Source: Vibrio gazogenes | GTDB taxonomy: Bacteria > Pseudomonadota > Gammaproteobacteria > Enterobacterales > Vibrionaceae | Assembly: GCF_023920225.1 (NCBI RefSeq) | Contig: NZ_CP092587.1 | Location: 1,054,001-1,118,000, forward strand | Reading direction: 5' to 3' | Length of the DNA stretch: 64,000 nucleotides | Translations under genes and position numbers: made by a program | Part shown: piece by piece, positions 29,535 to 37,162 of the stretch | How positions within the stretch are numbered: position 1 is the first letter of the stretch | Layout of the letters: each line of letters starts with the position of its first letter | Notes under the pieces: model-generated | What the model saw: the letters and a program-made list of their open reading frames with translations, nothing else | Databases searched by the model: none | Told to the model about the DNA's origin: nothing

Positions 29535-30497
29535 TTAAGAAATATGAAGGCCTATCATACGTTTGCGTTTGAGATGATGTTTAGCGAAGTTCAGACGTTC
29601 TGATGAACCAATCCAAAGTCGTGGCTCCTTTTCCAAAGCAGTGCAAAGGGCGAGACATTCCTGCTGAGGCAGAGATAGCCGTGTTAAAATATTTGGCAAT
29701 TGAGGTGAAATATAGCCTTGTTTATCTGCTTTGATTTGTCGTCCGACCCAATCGACTAATTCAATATAATCTGTTAGCCGGAAAGGAATTACGTGCCTTT
29801 TCTCTTGATGTCCATATCCCATAAAATCAGCCAATTCAGGGACTTTCATTTTTCCTTGTTCAAGTGCAGTCAGCCGTTTTTTTAGTGCTGTATGCTCCGA
29901 CTGTTCCGGTGTTTCAGCGACACCGGCCCGAACAGGGTTGAGGTCAACATAAGCCATCGCTGCCAGTAACGCTTTGTCATCAAGTAAAGCCTGAGATTTG
30001 AATCGACCTTCCCAGAATCGCCCGGTGCATTGGTCTTCTTGGTTAGCGAGCAGGGCAATGTCGTAGTTGATTTCTTTCATGAACCAGCTGAGCGAATAGA
30101 GTCGCTGGCGCCAAGTCTCAATGATTTGATCACACGCTTTGTACTCTGCTTTAGAGACCAAGTGACCGGACACAAAACGTTGAATTAGCGATGGCATCTG
30201 ATGAGCGGTACACCATCGTTCAATGACTTCGTGTGGCGAAAGAGACTGGGCTGTTTGTTTATCAATAAAGGCGACCAGATGATAGTGATTACTCATCACC
30301 GCATAGGCACAGATCCGGATGCAATAAATAGAAGACAGTGACAGAATCCTAGATTCAACCCATTCACGGCGATGTTCATACGATTGACCGTTATAGTTGT
30401 CGTATCCACATAGAAATGAGCGACGGACACAACGAGAAACGCAGTGATAATACGGTGTCACTTCAGGACAGATGAGTTGTGAACGGGCAGTTGTCAT
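29535..30497 (-). CDS. REP-associated tyrosine transposase (RAYT), Y1/HUH family
   Basis: Single-strand DNA transposase-like protein of 320 residues. The N-terminal Y1 domain has the HUH pair in SNHYHLV (His71, His73); PEVTPYYHCVSRCVRRSFLC, GRFWEGRFKSQALLDD and AYVDLNPVRAG are typical RAYT segments. RAYTs are single-copy domesticated relatives of IS200/IS605 transposases that act on REP palindromes. This member is longer than E. coli TnpA-REP, with an extra C-terminal region of about 100 residues. It lies in a non-coding island with copies of a GTGTGTCC repeat on both sides, in inverted orientation, as RAYT genes are usually flanked by REPs. The catalytic tyrosine was not assigned with certainty. 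Confidence 0.9.
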   Translation of the reverse strand: MTTARSQLICPEVTPYYHCVSRCVRRSFLCGYDNYNGQSYEHRREWVESRILSLSSIYCIRICAYAVMSNHYHLVAFIDKQTAQSLSPHEVIERWCTAHQMPSLIQRFVSGHLVSKAEYKACDQIIETWRQRLYSLSWFMKEINYDIALLANQEDQCTGRFWEGRFKSQALLDDKALLAAMAYVDLNPVRAGVAETPEQSEHTALKKRLTALEQGKMKVPELADFMGYGHQEKRHVIPFRLTDYIELVDWVGRQIKADKQGYISPQLPNILTRLSLPQQECLALCTALEKEPRLWIGSSERLNFAKHHLKRKRMIGLHIS

Positions 30498-30801
30498 GGG
30501 TTGATTTTAGGTGATGAGAGATGAGGCAATCGTGAAGGAAGGTGTGAACAAAAAGAAGCTCTGAACCGAACTATTTCGAGTGAATGCAAATTTATATTTG
30601 ATCGGTTATGCAAAATTTCACTGAAATGGAGAGGGTGATTTGGGTGTGTGTCCCCATGACCCCCACCATCCCCAACAAGTTTAAAGCGTGTGTCCTCGTA
30701 AGCTCCCAAACTTTCACCTGAGCCTCTATAGGTGTGTGTCCCCCATAGACCAGACCTCCCCCATAGACCATTCAACCTCATATGTGTAAACCTTTCTTAC
30801 A
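30498..30801. other. RAYT upstream region carrying repeat copies
   Basis: About 300 bases without a gene. It has three GTGTGTCC-type repeats (30642, 30686, 30731), pyrimidine-rich direct repeats CCCCCATAGACCA (30740-30752) and CCCCCATAGACCA again at 30758-30770, and presumably the RAYT promoter. Confidence 0.6.
30642..30751 (+). repeat. Three GTGTGTCC-family repeats, right flank of the RAYT gene
   Basis: Copies start at 30642 (GGGTGTGTGTCCCCATGAC), 30686 (GCGTGTGTCCTCGTAAG) and 30731 (GGTGTGTGTCCCCCATAG), all on the plus strand, about 45 bases apart. Confidence 0.75.
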
Positions 30802-30850
30802 AAAGTTGTACAAGAAAAAATTTGTACAACTTTTTGAATTGCACTATCTT
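30802..30850 (+). promoter_or_regulatory. LitR/CarH-like operator and promoter of the lipid-modification operon
   Basis: A perfect 12-base inverted repeat, AAAGTTGTACAA (30802-30813) and TTGTACAACTTT (30822-30833), with an eight-base spacer. TTGTAC at 30822-30827 can serve as -35 with TATCTT at 30845-30850 as -10, 17 bases apart, so the operator covers the -35 box. A third TTGTACAA is at 30879-30886, in the leader. TGTACA-type sites over -35 are typical of MerR-family LitR/CarH regulators; no such regulator is encoded in the window. Confidence 0.65.
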
Positions 30851-30903
30851 AGATTAAGAAGTTATACGGAAATTTCTCTTGTACAACAAATAGAGGTCAG
30901 TTC

Positions 30904-31323
30904 ATGGATGTCCAAACCGTTGCGCTGTTCTATGCTCAGCTCAACAAACATAACTTAGATACACTGAACGATATTTATCACGATGAGATTGTATTTGAAG
31001 ATGCGGCTCATCGTATTGAAGGGGTGACCTCCCTCTCCGACTATTTCATTAACCTCTATCAAAATGTTGAACGCTGCAACTTTACGATTCATGAACAGCA
31101 CCCGACTGACAATGGTGGGTTCTTGATTTGGACCATGCATTTGCAGCATCCGAAGCTCCGTCAAGGTCAACTGGTGAATGTCCGGGGCGTGACGCATCTA
31201 CGCTTTCAAGATGGCAAAGTCATTTATCACCGTGATTACTTTGACTTGGGGGAAATGCTGTATGAACAGCTGCCAATCCTTGGTCGTGTGGTTCGCTGGA
31301 TTAAGCGGAGGTTGGGGCAATGA
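30904..31323 (+). CDS. SnoaL-like (NTF2-fold) protein, first gene of the lipid-modification operon
   Basis: Protein of 139 residues with the NTF2/SnoaL pattern: an N-terminal helix (VQTVALFYAQLNKHNLDTL), IYHDEIVFEDAAHRIEGV, and a beta-rich end (VRGVTHLRFQDGKVIYHRDYFDLGEML). Members bind small hydrophobic ligands or act as isomerases/cyclases; none of the well-studied ones has this context. AGAGGTC is its ribosome-binding site. The stop overlaps the SDR start (ATGA). The actual role is unknown. Confidence 0.85.
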   Translation: MDVQTVALFYAQLNKHNLDTLNDIYHDEIVFEDAAHRIEGVTSLSDYFINLYQNVERCNFTIHEQHPTDNGGFLIWTMHLQHPKLRQGQLVNVRGVTHLRFQDGKVIYHRDYFDLGEMLYEQLPILGRVVRWIKRRLGQ

Positions 31324-32060
31324 GTGGCGTACTAATCACTGGTGCGACGTCCGGTATCGGTAAGCAGTTAGCACAAGATTATGCACGGCAGGGGTTGCAA
31401 GTGCTTGCTTGCGGCAGAAATGAGGCAGTGTTGAACGAGCTCTGCGAGGTGAGTACTTCGATTATCCCACTGCGGTTTGATTTGACTGATTTTGAGCAGA
31501 CTCTTGCGGTGCTAAGTGAACTGCCATTTATACCCACTCTGTGGATCTTAAATGCCGGAGGTTGTGAATATATCGATGATGGTGTGATGGATGCACAACT
31601 CATGGCGCGAGTGATGCAGATTAATGTACTCGGGGTGGCCAATACCATTGAGGCGATTCAGCCGTATTTAAAATCGGGACATCGTGTAGCCATTGTCGGT
31701 TCGATAGCCAGTGAGCTGGCGCTCCCCCGAGCAGAGGCTTACGGGTCATCCAAAGCTGCAGTTGGATATCTGGTGAGAGCGTTACGGCTGTCCTGGGCCA
31801 GCAAAGGCATTGATGTAACTTGCGTGTTTCCCGGGTTTGTTGCCACACCACTGACTGAGAAGAATACCTTTGAGATGCCGATGATGATTTCGGTAGAAAG
31901 TGCATCTCAGGCGATTCGGTGCGGGCTAGCGAAAGGCGTAGCAAATCTCTATTTTCCGGCTCGTTTTACTTGGATGATCCGTTTGTTGGGGATGTTGCCC
32001 TATCGTTGGCAATATCAGCTCGTCAGTCGGTTTTTTGCACCGAAAAGGACCAGACAATGA
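31320..32060 (+). CDS. Short-chain dehydrogenase/reductase
   Basis: SDR of 246 residues with the cofactor motif TGATSGIGK at residues 7-15, LNAGG (NNAG-type) in the middle and the catalytic YGSSK (Tyr-x-x-x-Lys) preceded by the SIASELALPRAEA serine segment. An Arg at the cofactor 2'-phosphate position (ACGRNE) suggests NADP. It overlaps genes on both sides by four bases, so it is translationally coupled. The substrate is not evident, but the operon suggests a lipid or fatty acyl compound. Confidence 0.9.
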   Translation: MSGVLITGATSGIGKQLAQDYARQGLQVLACGRNEAVLNELCEVSTSIIPLRFDLTDFEQTLAVLSELPFIPTLWILNAGGCEYIDDGVMDAQLMARVMQINVLGVANTIEAIQPYLKSGHRVAIVGSIASELALPRAEAYGSSKAAVGYLVRALRLSWASKGIDVTCVFPGFVATPLTEKNTFEMPMMISVESASQAIRCGLAKGVANLYFPARFTWMIRLLGMLPYRWQYQLVSRFFAPKRTRQ

Positions 32061-33334
32061 AGATCGCGATTATAGGTACGGGAATTTCAGGACTCACGTG
32101 TGGTTATTACTTGCATCAGCAGCATGACATCACGCTGTTTGAGGCGAACGATTATATTGGCGGTCATACTGCGACGGTAGACGTCAATATGAACGGTCAG
32201 CCCTACGCAGTCGATACCGGATTTATTGTTTATAATGACCGTACATATCCTCATTTCATACGCATGATGAACGAAATCGGTGTCAAAGGGCTTCCGACTC
32301 AGATGAGTTTCAGTGTGCGTAATGACGCCAATGGACTTGAATATAACGGTCACACGTTAACGACATTATTTGCGCAAAAGCGGAATTTACTTAAGCCGAA
32401 TTTTTATCGGTTTATCAGCGAAATTCTGCGTTTCAACAAGCTTGCAAAAGCAGCGGCAGACACTCCCCACCAGCACTTACAAACCCTTGGGCAGTTCCTG
32501 GTCCATCATCGTTTCTCCGATTATTTCTGTCAGAATTACATCTTGCCGATGGGGGCTGCAATTTGGTCATCTTCTTTAGCGGACATGCGCGCATTTCCGC
32601 TGATGTTTTTTCTGCGGTTTTTCATTAATCACGGTCTGTTGGATGTTACGGACAGACCCCAATGGTATGTGATTGAAGGGGGATCTCGTGCCTATATTGA
32701 GCCACTGACCAAAGGCTATGCCGAACGGATTCGTCTCAGAACACCGGTCAAACAGGTAAGACGCAGTCCATTTGGCGTCGATATTGCAACCGAAAGTGGT
32801 ATCGAGAGATTTGATGAGGTTATTTTTGCCTGTCACAGCGATCAGACACTTGGCATGCTTGAAGATGTCAGTCAGTGTGAAATATCAGTGTTATCCTCCA
32901 TGGCATATCAGGCGAACGAAGTCGTCCTGCATACCGATACAAGTCTACTGCCCAAACGACCGGCGGCTTGGGCGGCCTGGAATTACTGGTTGCATGGTCA
33001 TGATGGTGAGGAGATAAAACTCCCGTCACTGACCTACAATATGAATATCTTGCAACACATCGATAGTGAAACAACGTTTTGTGTCACGCTCAACAGCACT
33101 GAACATATCGACCCGGACAAAATTCTGCGTCGCTTCGTATATCACCATCCGGTATTTACGGAATCATCAATTCGGGCGCAGCAACGTAAATCAGAGATCA
33201 GTGGCGTCAATCATACTTGGTTTTGTGGCGCATACTGGCACAACGGATTCCATGAAGATGGGGTAAGAAGTGCTCTCGATGTGATCACTCAATTGCAATC
33301 GCAGGCGGTCAACAGAGACAAGGGTGTCGCATAA
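32057..33334 (+). CDS. FAD-dependent amine-oxidase-like oxidoreductase
   Basis: Flavoprotein of 425 residues. N-terminal dinucleotide motif IIGTGISGLTCGYYL, followed by FEANDYIGGHTATVDV and DTGFIVYNDRTYPHF; the C-terminal flavin segment is FCGAYWHNGFHEDGVRSA. This NAD(P)-binding/amine-oxidase-like group is regularly found beside DUF1365 and Cfa-like genes, and includes proteins linked to fatty-acyl desaturation or furan fatty acid synthesis in alphaproteobacteria. ATG 32057 overlaps the SDR stop by four bases. The reaction here is inferred only from context. Confidence 0.9.
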   Translation: MKIAIIGTGISGLTCGYYLHQQHDITLFEANDYIGGHTATVDVNMNGQPYAVDTGFIVYNDRTYPHFIRMMNEIGVKGLPTQMSFSVRNDANGLEYNGHTLTTLFAQKRNLLKPNFYRFISEILRFNKLAKAAADTPHQHLQTLGQFLVHHRFSDYFCQNYILPMGAAIWSSSLADMRAFPLMFFLRFFINHGLLDVTDRPQWYVIEGGSRAYIEPLTKGYAERIRLRTPVKQVRRSPFGVDIATESGIERFDEVIFACHSDQTLGMLEDVSQCEISVLSSMAYQANEVVLHTDTSLLPKRPAAWAAWNYWLHGHDGEEIKLPSLTYNMNILQHIDSETTFCVTLNSTEHIDPDKILRRFVYHHPVFTESSIRAQQRKSEISGVNHTWFCGAYWHNGFHEDGVRSALDVITQLQSQAVNRDKGVA

Positions 33335-34107
33335 TGACCAAAACAACGAGTGTTACACGCAGTGCATTGATGGTCGGCCATGTTCGTCACCGTCGCTTCA
33401 CACCGGTTGCGCATTCGATTCATTCACCACTCTTTATGCCGTGTATCGATTTGGATGAATGGCCCGAGCTCCGACAACAGGTTTGGGGACTGGGTGAACG
33501 CTGGTGGCACTGGGCGCGTTTTCGTCGTGCCGATTATCTGGGGGACGGCGATTTGAAAACAGCCGTTCAGGATAAAGTGTTGAAGCTTACGGGGGAGCAA
33601 GTATGCGGCAAAGTGCTAGCTGTGGTGCACCTGCGTTATCTGGGGCTCTATTTCAGTCCGGTTAATTTCTACTATCTTTATGATCAGCAAGGCCGCTGGC
33701 GTTATCTGCTCGCGGAGGTGAGCAATACACCTTGGAACGAACGACATTATTATGCGGTTCCGGCTGAATCTGGTGAACAGGGTGAAAACTGGACACACGC
33801 CAAAGCATTTCACGTGTCACCATTTAATCCTGTGGAACAGCAGTATCGATGGAAACTGAAACCGCTATCTGATGCCCTGATGGTGCACTTGGCGTGTCAT
33901 CGGGATAGCAAAGAATTTGATGCCACACTGGCGTTAAAAGCACAACCTTTTACCTCAAGAAGTTTGCTTAAATTGTTGATTCGGACACCGATCATGACGG
34001 TTAAGGTCGTCACAGGGATTTATTGGCATGCACTGAAACTATGGCTCAAAGGTACACCATTTTATTCACACCCCAAATCCCGCCGACATGAGACAGATAA
34101 AAAATAA
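33334..34107 (+). CDS. DUF1365 family protein
   Basis: Protein of 257 residues beginning TRSALMVGHVRHRRFTPVAH, with YLGLYFSPVNFYYLYD, EVSNTPWNERHYYAV and KAFHVSPFNPVEQQYRW, all standard DUF1365 landmarks. The family almost always accompanies the FAD oxidoreductase and the Cfa-like enzyme, and its biochemical function is not established. Its ATG overlaps the previous stop by one base (TAATG). Confidence 0.9.
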   Translation: MTKTTSVTRSALMVGHVRHRRFTPVAHSIHSPLFMPCIDLDEWPELRQQVWGLGERWWHWARFRRADYLGDGDLKTAVQDKVLKLTGEQVCGKVLAVVHLRYLGLYFSPVNFYYLYDQQGRWRYLLAEVSNTPWNERHYYAVPAESGEQGENWTHAKAFHVSPFNPVEQQYRWKLKPLSDALMVHLACHRDSKEFDATLALKAQPFTSRSLLKLLIRTPIMTVKVVTGIYWHALKLWLKGTPFYSHPKSRRHETDKK

Positions 34108-34122
34108 TTAGGAGAACGCGCA

Positions 34123-35397
34123 ATGTTCAATTCGCCTTCATTAGAGATGCCTCAATCACTGACGTCGTGGCAGCAAGGTGCCCGAACCATGGTGCTGAAA
34201 TCCCTCCGCCTGATAAAAATTGGCAGCCTGATATTGGAAGAAAATTTTGCAGGACAGTCGGGTATTTTTAACCAGAATGTTTCGAACCAAGGCACGATGG
34301 AACAATTTGGGTTTGCACATGACGATCAGCCACAGGCCCATATTCGGGTCAATCATCCTGATTTTTATGCCAGCGTGCTGAAAGGCGGTAGCATTGCAGC
34401 AGCAGAAGCATATATGGATGGTTGGTGGGACTCTCCCAATCTGACGGCTGTGACTGAACTGATGGCGCGTAACTTAAATGCACTGGATCAGTTGGAAGCA
34501 CAAAGCAGCGTGCTTGTCCGAGCGATGAATAAAGTGAGTCATTGGTTGAAGCGCAACTCGATTGGACGTGCCAAGCAAAACATCGAAGCCCACTACGATT
34601 TGGGTAATGACTTGTATCAGACATTTCTTGACCAACGGATGCTCTACTCTAGTGCGCTCTACCTCAACACTAACGATTCACTGGAACAGGCACAAATGCA
34701 GAAAATGGATCGTTTGTGCCAGCAATTGCAACTGACAGCCAATGATCACGTGATTGAAATTGGTACTGGGTGGGGGGCGATGGCGATTTATATGGCGCAA
34801 CATTACGGATGCCGAGTCACGACCACCACGATATCGGAACAGCAGTATGCGTATGCGCAGGCCGAGATTCAGCGTTTGGGGCTTGGTGAGCTGATTACCT
34901 TACTTAAACAAGATTACCGCTTGCTTGACGGGCAGTTTGATAAACTGGTGTCGATCGAAATGATTGAAGCGGTCGGGAAATCCTATCTGCCATCTTATAT
35001 TGCAAAATGTCAGTCGCTGCTCAAACCCGGCGGACGGATGGCGATTCAGGCGATAACCATTGCCGATCAGCGTTTTGACGACTACAGCAACAACGTGGAT
35101 TTCATTCAGAAATATATCTTCCCCGGTGGATTTTTGCCCTCGATTACCGTCCTGACCCAAATGGCGACGCAGCATACGGATTTCATCGTCCGTGATATGT
35201 TTGACCTAGGGCTCGACTACGCCCAGACACTGGCTGACTGGCGTCATCGTTTTGAAGCGTCCTTGAACAAAGTGAAGTCACTGGGTTACGACGAACGCTT
35301 TGTCCGCATGTGGCGTTATTATCTGTGTTACTGCGAAGGCGGCTTTAAAGCGCGCACCATCAGCACCATTCATATGACGCTACAGCGGGCACTGTGA
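34123..35397 (+). CDS. Cyclopropane-fatty-acyl-phospholipid synthase family methyltransferase
   Basis: SAM-dependent enzyme of 424 residues. The N-terminal lipid-binding part leads to NIEAHYDLGNDLYQTFLD, the SAM motif VIEIGTGWGAMAIYMA, SIEMIEAVGKSYLP, and QAITIADQRFDDY with YIFPGGFLPS. It acts on unsaturated acyl chains of phospholipids, making cyclopropane or, in the UfaM subgroup, methylated fatty acids. The operon (FAD oxidoreductase, DUF1365, SDR) resembles clusters where the methylated chain is further oxidised. Whether it is a true Cfa or a methylase cannot be decided from the sequence here. It has its own AGGAGA ribosome-binding site. Confidence 0.93.
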   Translation: MFNSPSLEMPQSLTSWQQGARTMVLKSLRLIKIGSLILEENFAGQSGIFNQNVSNQGTMEQFGFAHDDQPQAHIRVNHPDFYASVLKGGSIAAAEAYMDGWWDSPNLTAVTELMARNLNALDQLEAQSSVLVRAMNKVSHWLKRNSIGRAKQNIEAHYDLGNDLYQTFLDQRMLYSSALYLNTNDSLEQAQMQKMDRLCQQLQLTANDHVIEIGTGWGAMAIYMAQHYGCRVTTTTISEQQYAYAQAEIQRLGLGELITLLKQDYRLLDGQFDKLVSIEMIEAVGKSYLPSYIAKCQSLLKPGGRMAIQAITIADQRFDDYSNNVDFIQKYIFPGGFLPSITVLTQMATQHTDFIVRDMFDLGLDYAQTLADWRHRFEASLNKVKSLGYDERFVRMWRYYLCYCEGGFKARTISTIHMTLQRAL

Positions 35398-35936
35398 TGC
35401 ATCGCTTCCTGCTGATTTCATTGTGGTTTGAAGCACTCTGGCTACTCGCCGTATTAGGACAGGCGCGTTTGCAGTGGCTTACCATTGGCTTGGTAACGGT
35501 CACCATGGCGTACACCGCGTTACGATTCCCCTTGGTGCTCGGACGCATCATGACGGTGGCAGCCATCGGCATTACGCTCGATTATGTCAACCTCCATGTC
35601 GGGCTGTTTTCTTTTACCACATCCTCTCTGCCGATCTGGCTGATCGGGTTATGGTTTGCCTTTGCTTGGTTTGCCAGCTTCGCTATTCCGGTTTTCAGCC
35701 ATCTACCGTCTTTACTCGTTTTTAGCGCAACAGCTTTGGGCGGCGCATTGAGTTATTGGGCGGGGTATCGTTTTGGCGCCGTGCAATTTGCATGGTCTGT
35801 AGAAGGGGCGGTGTTCGCTTTGTTCTTGGAATGGTTCGGACTATCTTTGCTATTGATGAAGGTGTTTAGAAATGCTAACCCCACGTTTAACCGCAACACT
35901 GCATCTGACCGTGATCCTCTGGACCGCCACCGTTAA
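35397..35936 (+). CDS. DUF2878 family membrane protein
   Basis: Integral membrane protein of 179 residues with about five to six hydrophobic helices (LLISLWFEALWLLAVLG, IGLVTVTMAYTAL, LPIWLIGLWFAFAWFA and others). The overall pattern and its place after Cfa fit DUF2878, of unknown function. ATG 35397 overlaps the cfa-like stop (TGATG). Its last 65 bases overlap the start of the next gene in another frame, an unusually long overlap for co-directional genes. Confidence 0.85.
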   Translation: MHRFLLISLWFEALWLLAVLGQARLQWLTIGLVTVTMAYTALRFPLVLGRIMTVAAIGITLDYVNLHVGLFSFTTSSLPIWLIGLWFAFAWFASFAIPVFSHLPSLLVFSATALGGALSYWAGYRFGAVQFAWSVEGAVFALFLEWFGLSLLLMKVFRNANPTFNRNTASDRDPLDRHR

Positions 35937-36435
35937 CGGTGCTGAAGAGAAGGAGAAGTCATCAGCATCATGGGCCGACTGGCCGGTTATCGGTCAGGCA
36001 ACTTTATCTTGGTTGTGGTTCGATATTTATTCATCACAGCTTCGTACACCGGACGGCCACTACGCGCAAGTCCCGAATGATGTAACACCGCATCCCGTGG
36101 CGTTAGAGATTCGCTACTTGCGTGATATCAGCAGCAAAGATTTGCTTGAGGAGACACAAGCCCAGTGGGAGAGATTGGGCTATGACACGGTGCAAACCAA
36201 CGCATGGTTAACGTTGCTGGCCGAAATAATGCCCAGCGTTAACACGGGTGAGCGTTTGGTCTATGTCTCTGATGGTCGTACCGGGCAGCTGTATTACCTC
36301 AATCAGCAGGGGCAACAACGTTTACTTGGCAAAGTGGAAAATCAACAGATGAATGACGCATTTTTGTCAATTTGGCTGTCACCGAAAGCCGAATATCCGA
36401 AACTTCGTAATCAACTCATAGGAATAAAACAATGA
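35872..36435 (+). CDS. Chalcone-isomerase-like domain protein, exported
   Basis: Protein of 187 residues with a short hydrophobic N-terminus (TATLHLTVILWTATVNGAEE) that looks like a signal peptide, followed by WPVIGQATLSWLWFDIYSSQL, ALEIRYLRDISSKDLLEETQ and the GERLVYVSDG segment. These are features of the bacterial CHI_3-type chalcone-isomerase-like domain, a fold that also includes fatty-acid-binding proteins. A periplasmic lipid-binding role would suit the operon, but that is inference. It overlaps the next gene by four bases. Confidence 0.8.
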   Translation: MLTPRLTATLHLTVILWTATVNGAEEKEKSSASWADWPVIGQATLSWLWFDIYSSQLRTPDGHYAQVPNDVTPHPVALEIRYLRDISSKDLLEETQAQWERLGYDTVQTNAWLTLLAEIMPSVNTGERLVYVSDGRTGQLYYLNQQGQQRLLGKVENQQMNDAFLSIWLSPKAEYPKLRNQLIGIKQ

Positions 36436-36956
36436 GACATATATTGAACGTGTTATCGCTGGTCATGTTGATGCTCATTGCCGGTTGTTCAGCCGATTTA
36501 AAAGCGTACCAAGCCAGCCAACCTGCTTTTGATCTGTTTGGTTATTTTCAGGGAGAAACGCATGCATGGGGCATGGTACAGGATTATAGCGGCAAGCAGA
36601 CCCGCCGCTTTGAGGTCAAAATTAAAGGGACAGTCACCGGTGACACACTGACTTTGGTCGAAGATTTTGTGTTTGATGATGGTGAAAAGAATCAGCGTAT
36701 CTGGACGATTACCCGCAGCGTTGACGGACATTATCAAGGGCGAGCCGACGATATTATCGGCGTTGCGACAGGGCAGGAGATGGGGAATGCATTACAGTGG
36801 CAATATGATTTTCTGCTCAAAACGGACGATAGTGAAATCACGGTTTCCTTCGATGATTGGCTGTTCCGCCAGGACGAAAAACATCTGTTTAATGTCACCA
36901 GCATTCGCAAGTTTGGTTTGGAAGTCGGGCGCATCACGCTATTCTTTGTCAAATAA
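36432..36956 (+). CDS. DUF3833 lipoprotein
   Basis: Protein of 174 residues with a lipoprotein signal: LVMLMLIAGC, with the lipidated Cys at position 19 followed by Ser. The rest is beta-rich and fits DUF3833 (FDLFGYFQGETHAWGMVQD, RIWTITRSVDGHYQGRADD, KFGLEVGRITLFF), a lipocalin-like family. It is the last gene of the operon. A 19-base tandem duplication covers the stop codon region. Confidence 0.85.
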   Translation: MRHILNVLSLVMLMLIAGCSADLKAYQASQPAFDLFGYFQGETHAWGMVQDYSGKQTRRFEVKIKGTVTGDTLTLVEDFVFDDGEKNQRIWTITRSVDGHYQGRADDIIGVATGQEMGNALQWQYDFLLKTDDSEITVSFDDWLFRQDEKHLFNVTSIRKFGLEVGRITLFFVK

Positions 36957-36977
36957 CATATTCTTTGTTAAATAACA
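36940..36977 (+). repeat. 19-base tandem duplication across the DUF3833 stop
   Basis: TATTCTTTGTCAAATAACA is followed directly by TATTCTTTGTTAAATAACA, one mismatch. The stop codon TAA lies within the first unit. Confidence 0.85.
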
Positions 36978-37045
36978 GTGTCGCGAAGTAATCGCTTCGA
37001 AAAGTCATATCTCTGACAAGTCATCTCAGCCGTTCATTCAATCTT

Positions 37046-37086
37046 ACACCAAGATAATGCGTTGTTGCCGCGGGTTATCTTGGTGT
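37046..37086 (+). other. 12-bp perfect hairpin whose right arm runs into a GTGTGTCC repeat
   Basis: ACACCAAGATAA (37046-37057) and TTATCTTGGTGT (37075-37086) with a 17-base loop. The right arm contains the first bases of the repeat at 37082. It could act as the end of the lipid operon or as part of the mobile repeat. Confidence 0.7.
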
Positions 37087-37145
37087 GTGTCCTCGTCACT
37101 TGCTCATGATTTTTCGTGATTGAAAAGGCGTGTGTCCCCGTAATT
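37082..37145 (+). repeat. Two GTGTGTCC-family repeats after the lipid operon
   Basis: GGTGTGTGTCCTCGTCACT starts at 37082 and GGCGTGTGTCCCCGTAATT at 37127. The first shares an extended tail (CCTCGTCACT..TGCTCATGA) with the degenerate copy at 38622. Confidence 0.75.
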
Positions 37146-37162
37146 TTTCTTCCCTGTAATTT

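Noticed and set aside
33787..33802. GGACACACGCC inside the DUF1365 gene
   Set aside because: It codes for WTHAK just before the conserved KAFHVSPF motif, without apparent insertion, and lacks the GTAAG side. Treated as coincidence.
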